Shown here piece by piece: positions 57,875-64,000 of a stretch of DNA of 64,000 bases. Numbering within the stretch: the stretch's first letter is position 1; each line of letters begins with the position of its first letter. Where the stretch lies: positions 613,501 to 677,500 of the forward strand of contig NZ_CP073745.1 of NCBI RefSeq assembly GCF_024397975.1, given 5' to 3'. The notes below the pieces were generated by a model. The model was given only the letters and a program-made list of their open reading frames with translations, did not search any database and was not told the DNA's origin. The stretch comes from Bacterioplanoides sp. SCSIO 12839. Lineage in GTDB: Bacteria > Pseudomonadota > Gammaproteobacteria > Pseudomonadales > Oceanobacteraceae. The translations under genes and the position numbers were made by a program.

Positions 57875-59482
57875 TTAATCCAGGTTTTCACCCAGCATGA
57901 TATCCGCTGCTTTATGGGCAATCATTACCGTCGGGGCATTAGTATTGCCGCCAACCAGAGTCGGCATAATGGAAGCATCAACAACCCATAAATTCTCAAG
58001 TCCATGAACTTTCAGCTCAGTATCCACAACCGCCATGTCATCATCACCCATTTTACAGGTGCCCACCGGGTGATAAATGGTGTCTGCTTTTTTACGGATA
58101 AACTCAACTAATTCTTCATCGGTTTGAACATCACTCCCCGGGAAAATTTCGTCGCCACGACAGTGATCAAATGCGGGTTGAGCCATAATGTTGCGCACAT
58201 GCTTGATCCCTTTCAGCAGAGTTTCAACATCGGCCGGATCGGATAAATAACGCGGATCAATCGCCGGAGCCTCTGCCGGGTTACGACTCTTTAAGCGTAC
58301 CGTGCCGCGGCTTTTGGGACGCAGATCACAGATATGGCAAGAGTAAGCCCATTGCAGTGTAAAACGCAGATCCAGTGCATGGTTGTCCAGCGGTGCTGCG
58401 GTCATGTGGATTTGTAAATCCGGAATGTCCTGTTGTTCGTCACTTTTGATAAAACCGCCGGATTCCGCTGCATTGGACGTCAGTGGGCCTTCACGATTCA
58501 GAGCGTAATTGGCAACGGCTTTCACGCCAGTCGGGATGTAATAGCTTGGGGCAAAGCTTAAGGCATTGCGCTTTGTCGACTTGGTAACCGCAATCACATC
58601 CAGGTGATCTTGCAGGTTTTCACCCACGCCGGGCAGTTCAGCTACCTGAGAAATGCCATGGCGATCCAGCTCGGCTTTTGGGCCAACTCCAGACAACAGT
58701 AATAACTGTGGAGAGTTAATCGCGCCACCGGATAAAATCACTCGAGTGGCATCAATGCGCTTAGTCTCGCTTTCACCGTTTTGTGTGTACTCAACGCCAC
58801 TGGCACGTTTACCATCAAACAGCACACGATTAGCCAGTGCGCCTGAGATAACCGTCAGATTGGAGCGATCAAGCACTGGGTGCAATTGCCCACGAGCGGC
58901 TGACCAGCGTTCACCATTCTTTTGTGTGACCTGATAAAAACCAACACCTTCTTGTTCTTCGCCATTAAAGTCATTATTCAGCGCAAAACCAGCCTGCTGC
59001 CCGGCTTCAACAAAGGTTTCGCTCACCGGGTGGCGATAACGCAGATCGGCAACGTTTAAGCCACCACCAACGCCATGATAATCGTCGGCACCCCGTTCCT
59101 GATTTTCACTGCGTTTGAAAATGGGCAGAACGTCGTCATAACTCCAGCCATTGTTGCCCAGTTCAGCCCAGTGATCGTAGTCCCAACGATGGCCGCGGGT
59201 ATAGATCATGGCATTGATGGACGATGAGCCACCGAAGGTTTTACCTCGCGGACAAAAAATTTCGCGGTTATCCAATTGCTCCTGAGGCTCGGTCCAGTAC
59301 TGCCAGTTGCGCTTTTTACTGTGCATCATGGCAATAACCCCTACCGGAATTTTTACCATCAGGCTGTTATCAGCCGGGCCTGCTTCCAGCAAGCAGACCT
59401 TGTTGTTTGGGTCTTCAGATAAACGTCGTGCCAGGGTAGAGCCTGCGGAGCCGGCACCCACAATCAAATAGTCGTAACTCAT
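57875..59482 (-). CDS. GMC-family FAD-dependent oxidoreductase (alcohol/choline dehydrogenase-like)
   Basis: A 535-residue flavoprotein. The FAD loop YLIVGAGSAGSTLARRL is at the N-terminus, the GMC signature includes GKTFGGSSSINAMIYTRG, and the C-terminus has the catalytic histidine region YHPVGTCKMG and GGNTNAPTVMIAHKAAD. It is closest in plan to AlkJ/BetA-type alcohol dehydrogenases that pass electrons to the membrane chain; the substrate is uncertain. It lies on the minus strand between fleR and fliE, where relatives have no such gene, and has its own terminator. Insertion into the flagellar locus is likely. Confidence 0.88.
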   Translation of the reverse strand: MSYDYLIVGAGSAGSTLARRLSEDPNNKVCLLEAGPADNSLMVKIPVGVIAMMHSKKRNWQYWTEPQEQLDNREIFCPRGKTFGGSSSINAMIYTRGHRWDYDHWAELGNNGWSYDDVLPIFKRSENQERGADDYHGVGGGLNVADLRYRHPVSETFVEAGQQAGFALNNDFNGEEQEGVGFYQVTQKNGERWSAARGQLHPVLDRSNLTVISGALANRVLFDGKRASGVEYTQNGESETKRIDATRVILSGGAINSPQLLLLSGVGPKAELDRHGISQVAELPGVGENLQDHLDVIAVTKSTKRNALSFAPSYYIPTGVKAVANYALNREGPLTSNAAESGGFIKSDEQQDIPDLQIHMTAAPLDNHALDLRFTLQWAYSCHICDLRPKSRGTVRLKSRNPAEAPAIDPRYLSDPADVETLLKGIKHVRNIMAQPAFDHCRGDEIFPGSDVQTDEELVEFIRKKADTIYHPVGTCKMGDDDMAVVDTELKVHGLENLWVVDASIMPTLVGGNTNAPTVMIAHKAADIMLGENLD

Positions 59483-59635
59483 GACCTGTATTTCCTTTGA
59501 TCTTATTTTTTATGCCGTTGTTATAACGCACAGCCCATATTTTGATAAGTATTTTGATAATAAAGCTCTGTAAAACCGTGAAAGTTTCGTGAGGGCAGAG
59601 AAAAAAGGTCATGAATCGTGAAGAAGTAACAGGAG

Positions 59636-59653
59636 TTGGCAAGCAGTTTGCAA
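59636..59653 (+). promoter_or_regulatory. Sigma-54 promoter of the fliE operon
   Basis: TGGCAAGCAGTTTGCA has GG and GC at the exact -24/-12 spacing. It lies about 90 bases before the fliE ATG and drives the fliEFGHI operon, presumably through FleQ or FleR. Confidence 0.85.
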
Positions 59654-59740
59654 AACTCAGTCAAGAGTTAAAAAAATGACGCGCAAACAGAATAACAGCG
59701 TCAGTAAATGGTTTTGGATTCGGCTTTCGAGGTAAATGAC

Positions 59741-60133
59741 ATGGTAAATAATCGCGTTGATGTGAATGCTGTATTAATGCAAATGCGCCAGGTGAAAGAC
59801 CAGATTCGCAGTAACCATGAAAACCAGAATGCCGGCCAGGTTGATCAGCTGCGTCCGCAGGCGATCACGAACCCTCAGGGCGCTGAAAAGCCGGTCGGTG
59901 ATCCGACAGCACCCAACTTTCAGGATATGTTTAAAAACGCCATTGATACCGTTAATGCCAATCAGAAGACCTCGGGTGATTTGCAGAAGCGTTTTGAGCA
60001 GGGCGACCCCAGCGTTGACTTGCCGGAAGTGATGATTGCCATGCAAAAATCATCGGTATCGTTTCAGGCAATGACCCAGGTACGTAATAAGCTGGTTGAA
60101 GCTTATAAAGACGTGATGAACATGCCGGTGTAA
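59741..60133 (+). CDS. fliE: Flagellar hook-basal body protein FliE
   Basis: A 130-residue rod-junction protein between the MS ring and the rod. The conserved C-terminal half has [18 protein letters not shown] and [20 protein letters not shown] 59741 is preferred because GAGGTAA lies five bases upstream; an ATG 33 bases earlier has none. A linker of about 45 residues rich in Gln, Pro and Asn follows the first helix. fliF follows after 14 bases. Confidence 0.94.
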   Translation: MVNNRVDVNAVLMQMRQVKDQIRSNHENQNAGQVDQLRPQAITNPQGAEKPVGDPTAPNFQDMFKNAIDTVNANQKTSGDLQKRFEQGDPSVDLPEVMIAMQKSSVSFQAMTQVRNKLVEAYKDVMNMPV

Positions 60134-60147
60134 GCAGGATCTGAATC

Positions 60148-61875
60148 ATGGAAAATGCACCTGCACAAACTGCCCCGGCAGCAGCCAATCCAGCGACCAA
60201 TGATGCACCGGTAAACCAGGAAGAACTCCCGGCTAATACGGGTGAAAATCCGGATGAAGGCGCACACCCGGTTCTGGCTGGTTTTAACAAACTGACCATT
60301 GTGCGTCAGGCTGGCGTGATTGCTGGTGTTGCTCTGGTAATTGCGTTGGCGATTGCGATCATGATCTGGTCTCAGGACCCCAGCTACAAACCTTTAATTA
60401 CCCGTCTGCAGGATCATAACGCTCAGGACATTATTGAAGTTTTGCAGCGTGAAGGCATACCGTTTGAAATTGATCCGGGTTCTCAGATTTTAATGGTGCA
60501 GGCCAATGATCTGCACGAAGCACGTATGGTGTTGGCATCGGCCAGTTTAATCGATGATAAAACTGTGGGCCTGGAAGTGCTGGATCAGGACAGCAAACTT
60601 GGCACCAGTCAGTTTATTGAAAATGCCCGTTACCGTCGTGGTTTAGAAGGTGAACTGGCGCGTACCATCACCTCTGTAAAAGCGGTGCGTAATGCCCGCG
60701 TTCATCTGGCGCTGCCAAAACAATCGGTGTTTGTACGCGATCAGCGCAAGCCACGAGCGTCGGTATTTGTTGAAATTTATCCCGGCCGTGAGTTGTCCAA
60801 AAATCAGGTCGAAGCCATCGTCAATCTGGTGGCATCGAGTGTTTCTGAGATGGACAAAGGTGATGTGTCGGTGGTGGACCAGCAAGGCAACTTGTTGTCC
60901 AAAGAAGAAGAGCAAAGCGACGAAATTCTGGCAACCAAACAACTGGAATACACCGAAAAAGTCGAAGGTTCGATTGCTCAGGCGGTGAATAATATTCTGC
61001 GACCAGTGTTAGGTGTAGAAAATTACAAAGCGGAAGTCTCAGCTGATGTCGACTTCACCGTTCAGGAACAAACTGAAGAACTGTACAACCCGGATCTGAT
61101 TGCGCTGCGCAGCGAACAATTAATTGATGAAGAAAACTCAGGTGCTCCCGATGGTGGCATTCCGGGTGCGTTATCCAATCAACCGCCAGTTGATGCTACG
61201 GTGCCGGAAGAAGCGACTGGCCCGGGCGCCGGAGGTGGTGCGCCGGTGAATCGCCGCTCAGAAGCGACCCGCAATTACGAAGTCGATCGTACCCTCAGTT
61301 TTAAACAACATCAGGTGGGCCGTATTCGCCGTTTAACGGTTGCCGTGGTGGTGAATGATCGTGAAACCCTGAATGCCGATGGCGATACCGTCTATGTGCC
61401 CTGGCAGGCGGCCGATTTACAGCGTCTGGAAGTGCTGGTGAAAGATGCTGTGGGCTTTAACGCCGCTCGCGGTGACAGTGTGAACGTGATTAATTCCGCC
61501 TTTATGGGCGACGGTGATTTGTCGCTGGGCGATCCGGATTTCTGGACTCAGCCATGGTTCTGGGAAATCATGAAACAAATCATGGCCGGACTATTTATCC
61601 TGGTACTTATCTTCGGTGTGATCCGGCCTACAATTAAAAGTATTGCCAACCGTGGCCGTGAAGATAATGAGCTGACGCTGCTGGAAGAACTGGAAGATGC
61701 CGAAGCGGGCCTGGATGAAGAGAAAGTCACGCTGTCGGGTATGGATGAGTTCCTGCTGCCGGGCGCCTCGGAAAGTTTTGAACGTCAACTGGACGCATTA
61801 AAAGGTCTGATTGCTGAAGATCCGGCACGGGTGGCGCAAGTCGTAATTAAATGGGTGAACGAAGGCGATGGCTGA
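60148..61875 (+). CDS. fliF: Flagellar MS-ring protein FliF
   Basis: A 575-residue double-membrane-spanning protein that forms the base of the motor. The first helix is near residues 54-73 and the second near 475-493. Between them are the YscJ-like ring-building domains (DPSYKPLITRL, NARVHLALPKQSVF, VEAIVNLVASSV). The C-terminal acidic segment binds FliG. The N-terminus has a 50-residue Ala/Pro-rich cytoplasmic extension. The end overlaps fliG by eight bases. Confidence 0.96.
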   Translation: MENAPAQTAPAAANPATNDAPVNQEELPANTGENPDEGAHPVLAGFNKLTIVRQAGVIAGVALVIALAIAIMIWSQDPSYKPLITRLQDHNAQDIIEVLQREGIPFEIDPGSQILMVQANDLHEARMVLASASLIDDKTVGLEVLDQDSKLGTSQFIENARYRRGLEGELARTITSVKAVRNARVHLALPKQSVFVRDQRKPRASVFVEIYPGRELSKNQVEAIVNLVASSVSEMDKGDVSVVDQQGNLLSKEEEQSDEILATKQLEYTEKVEGSIAQAVNNILRPVLGVENYKAEVSADVDFTVQEQTEELYNPDLIALRSEQLIDEENSGAPDGGIPGALSNQPPVDATVPEEATGPGAGGGAPVNRRSEATRNYEVDRTLSFKQHQVGRIRRLTVAVVVNDRETLNADGDTVYVPWQAADLQRLEVLVKDAVGFNAARGDSVNVINSAFMGDGDLSLGDPDFWTQPWFWEIMKQIMAGLFILVLIFGVIRPTIKSIANRGREDNELTLLEELEDAEAGLDEEKVTLSGMDEFLLPGASESFERQLDALKGLIAEDPARVAQVVIKWVNEGDG

Positions 61876-62905
61876 AGAAAATGCACCGGCAGAAGCAGGT
61901 GATGGTGACCTGTCTTCCCTGAGCCGGGTGGATCGTGCAGCAGTATTGCTGATGACACTGGGCGAAAAAGACGCCGCAGAAATTCTTAAACACATGGGGC
62001 CAAAAGAGGTTCAGAAAGTCGGCACCACCATGGCGACCCTGACCAATGTGAACCAGACTCAGGTCGAAGGTGTGGTGGCTGAATTCCTTGAGTCTGTCAG
62101 TGGTCAGACCGGTATGGGCCTGGGCTCCGATGCCTATATCCGTAATATGCTGACCCAGGCACTGGGTTCTGATAAAGCCGGTGCCCTGATTGACCGTATT
62201 TTGCTGGGCGGCAACACCACCGGGCTGGATTCTCTGAAGTGGATGGAGCCGCGTCAGGTTTCTGACTTAATCCGTCATGAGCACCCGCAGATTCAGGCGA
62301 TTGTAGTGTCGTATCTTGACTCCGACCAGTCGGCGGAAATTCTCTCTAACTTCGATGAAAAAGTACGCCTGGATATCGTCATGCGGGTGGCAGCACTGGA
62401 AGCGGTTCAGCCGGCTGCCTTGCAGGAATTGAACGACATTCTGGAACGTCAGTTTACTGGCAATGCTGGTGGCCAGACCACCTCGATGGGTGGTGTCAAA
62501 GTGGCGGCCAATATCGTCAATATGGTCGACAGCAACATGGCCAACGACCTGTTGGAGCAAATCAAAGAAGTGGACGAAGATCTGGGTACTCAGATTCAGG
62601 ATCTGATGTTTGTCTTCGACAACCTGGTGGATGTCGACGACCGCGGTATTCAGGCGCTGATGCGCGAAGTATCCACCGATCTGTTGGTGGTGGCGCTCAA
62701 AGGTGCCGACCCGGAAGTGCAGGAAAAGATCTTCAAAAACATGTCGAAACGGGCTGCCGAATTGCTGCGTGATGATCTGGAAGCCAAAGGTCCGGTTAAA
62801 GTCAGCGAAGTGGAAGGTGCTCAGAAAGAAATTCTTACCATTGCACGCCGCTTAGCCGATGCCGGTGAAATTGTCCTTGGTGGTGGTGGCGAGGCCATGA
62901 TGTGA
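61868..62905 (+). CDS. fliG: Flagellar motor switch protein FliG
   Basis: A 345-residue rotor protein that converts stator force into torque and sets direction with FliM/FliN. The N-terminal domain binds FliF. The middle domain has the EHPQIQA motif (LIRHEHPQIQAIVVSYLD) and the C-terminal domain the charged torque helix (DRGIQALMREVSTDLLVVALK). It begins with a short acidic Ala-rich tail before SRVDRAAVLL. It overlaps fliF, and fliH begins one base after its stop. Confidence 0.96.
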   Translation: MAEENAPAEAGDGDLSSLSRVDRAAVLLMTLGEKDAAEILKHMGPKEVQKVGTTMATLTNVNQTQVEGVVAEFLESVSGQTGMGLGSDAYIRNMLTQALGSDKAGALIDRILLGGNTTGLDSLKWMEPRQVSDLIRHEHPQIQAIVVSYLDSDQSAEILSNFDEKVRLDIVMRVAALEAVQPAALQELNDILERQFTGNAGGQTTSMGGVKVAANIVNMVDSNMANDLLEQIKEVDEDLGTQIQDLMFVFDNLVDVDDRGIQALMREVSTDLLVVALKGADPEVQEKIFKNMSKRAAELLRDDLEAKGPVKVSEVEGAQKEILTIARRLADAGEIVLGGGGEAMM

Positions 62906-62906
62906 T

Positions 62907-63905
62907 ATGGCTGATTATCGTCAAAATCACCACTTTCATCCCATCGCTTCGGAAGAAATCAAAGAAGGCGAAGAGGTTAAACCCTGGCGTTTGCCTTTCT
63001 GGACCGAAAAGCCCGCCTGGCTGATCGAAAAAGAAAAGCAAGAACAGCAACAAGAGCTGGCCAAAGAACAAGTGTTAGAGCAACAAGATGAGCCGGAAAC
63101 CTTCCCGTTGCCAACCGCTGAAGAGCTCGAGAATATTCGCCGTGAGGCCTACAACGCCGGACTGGAGCAAGGCCTGATTGAAGGTCGTCAGCAAGGTGAA
63201 CAACAAGGTTACGAGCAGGGCTTACAACAAGGGCTGGAAGAAGGGCGTCAAAAAGGCGAACAGGAAGGGCGTCAGCAAGGTTTTGCCACGGGTGAAGCGG
63301 AAGGCTTGGCACAAGGGCAGCAACAGATACAGCAGGCTTGTGAACGACTGACTCGGGTTAATCAGCATTTACAGGCCAATGTGGTTGAACGTGATCAGCA
63401 ATTGCCTGACGTGTTGGCTGGTATGATCAGCAACCTGACTGAGCAGCTGCTTGGGCATGAATTATCCGTGAGCGAGTCGGCGATCAGTGGTTTTTTACAG
63501 GACGCCCTGCGTGAAATTCCCGCCGGTGAAAAAAATATTCAGGTGTACCTCAGTGCGTCAGATCTGACGCATCTGGATAAGTCCGGGTTTGATACTGAGG
63601 TGCTGCATTTTCATTCTGATCCGGCGTTGCAACCCGGTGAATGTCGCCTGCAAAGTTCCCAGACGCTGGTGGAGTATTCATTATCGGATGCCTTAAGCCA
63701 GCAACTTGAGCAGTTTATTCCCCGTTTGTTAAAGGCTGCCAGCAATTCCTTGGTGCCGGATTTTGACCGTGAACCACAGTTTGATCCGGTGGCAGAACCC
63801 GTTGTTGAATCTGAGCCAGAAGCTGCCTCTGAATCTGAAGCCGATTCGGAATCTGAAGCAGGTTCCGAATCGTCTTCCCAGCCGGATACCCCAAATGCTG
63901 AGTGA
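62907..63905 (+). CDS. fliH: Flagellar export regulator FliH
   Basis: A 332-residue partner of the FliI ATPase. After a polar N-terminus comes a glutamine-rich helix with many GxxxG-type repeats (AGLEQGLIEGRQQGEQQG and on, about residues 88-140), a hallmark of FliH. A V-ATPase stator-like C-terminal domain (about 150-285) follows. The last 40 residues are an acidic Glu/Ser-rich tail (SEPEAASESEADSESE), unusual for the family. The stop lies inside fliI by an 11-base overlap. Confidence 0.93.
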   Translation: MADYRQNHHFHPIASEEIKEGEEVKPWRLPFWTEKPAWLIEKEKQEQQQELAKEQVLEQQDEPETFPLPTAEELENIRREAYNAGLEQGLIEGRQQGEQQGYEQGLQQGLEEGRQKGEQEGRQQGFATGEAEGLAQGQQQIQQACERLTRVNQHLQANVVERDQQLPDVLAGMISNLTEQLLGHELSVSESAISGFLQDALREIPAGEKNIQVYLSASDLTHLDKSGFDTEVLHFHSDPALQPGECRLQSSQTLVEYSLSDALSQQLEQFIPRLLKAASNSLVPDFDREPQFDPVAEPVVESEPEAASESEADSESEAGSESSSQPDTPNAE

Positions 63906-64000
63906 GCTGTGGGCCGACCTCTCGTTACCGGATAACGCCTATCGTCCCAAAGTGGCAGGCCAATTAATTCGTATGGTTGGTCTGACATTGGAAGCGGTGG
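63895..64000 (+). CDS. fliI: Flagellum-specific ATP synthase FliI (3' truncated)
   Basis: The frame starting at ATG 63895 reads MLSELWADLSLPDNAYRPK then VAGQLIRMVGLTLEAV and runs off the right edge. The phrase RMVGLTLEAV is characteristic of the N-terminal domain of FliI, the export ATPase. It overlaps the end of fliH by 11 bases, as expected for the fliHI pair. No catalytic motif lies within the visible part. Confidence 0.88.
   Translation, partial: MLSELWADLSLPDNAYRPKVAGQLIRMVGLTLEAV

Overview
The window is 64 kb of chromosome from a gammaproteobacterium, most likely a marine Oceanospirillales-type relative of Pseudomonas (inference from gene order and protein sequence). The housekeeping order is recN < > grpE-dnaK-dnaJ-dapB-carA-carB-greA-rlmE-ftsH-folP-glmM-tpiA-secG-tRNA-Leu-rimP-nusA-infB-rbfA-truB-rpsO-pnp. 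The flagellar block fliS-fleQ-fleS-fleR-fliEFGHI follows the polar-flagellum arrangement of Pseudomonas and Vibrio, with sigma-54-type promoters. A TetR regulator of the LuxR/HapR class also fits a marine lineage.

Layout. 1-2.7 kb: membrane transglutaminase-like protein (cut by the window edge), an ATP-grasp partner and a lipoprotein. 2.8-9.8 kb: SOS-controlled recN, then heat-shock grpE, dnaK and dnaJ, then dapB. 9.9-11.3 kb: LuxR/HapR-like regulator and an 800-bp A+T-rich control region before carAB. 11.3-25.6 kb: carAB, greA, a drug-efflux type MFS carrier, a thioesterase, an AraC regulator with a divergent secreted cysteine hydrolase, fabA with a KAS III-like synthase, YhbY, RlmE and FtsH. 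25.8-38.7 kb: folP, glmM, tpiA, secG, tRNA-Leu(GAG) and the translation operon through pnp. 39.2-44.1 kb: a minus-strand accessory operon of surface and membrane proteins (DUF2341/PA14 protein, DUF454, a MEST-like hydrolase and a PAP2 phosphatase). 44.2-50.2 kb: GlxA-type regulator, Bfd, prfB with its programmed frameshift, lysS, an A+T-rich membrane-protein gene and ung. 50.3-64 kb: a TPR-methyltransferase gene cut by an in-frame amber codon, then the flagellar genes, with a GMC oxidoreductase gene between fleR and fliE.

Most unusual signal. At least seven intergenic places carry a composite inverted-repeat element of about 100-115 bp (7328-7438, 7486-7601, 8822-8929, 25630-25744, 36341-36443, 47046-47154, 50203-50310). 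Each has two arms of about 20-26 nt that pair with each other. The arm sequence is different at every locus. The arms enclose a core that folds into two further hairpins, and in one orientation the hairpin tips present GGA. The first hairpin in four copies contains ACAGGATGT, close to the known CsrA/RsmA recognition motif. Four copies share a nearly identical core with paired stem changes. The elements lie about 20-80 nt downstream of housekeeping stop codons. They could be a REP-like mobile or mRNA-3'-end family, a dispersed set of CsrA/RsmA-type sites, or both; the sequence alone cannot decide.

Many starts given here are inside longer open frames; they were chosen from ribosome-binding sites, family N-termini and overlaps.
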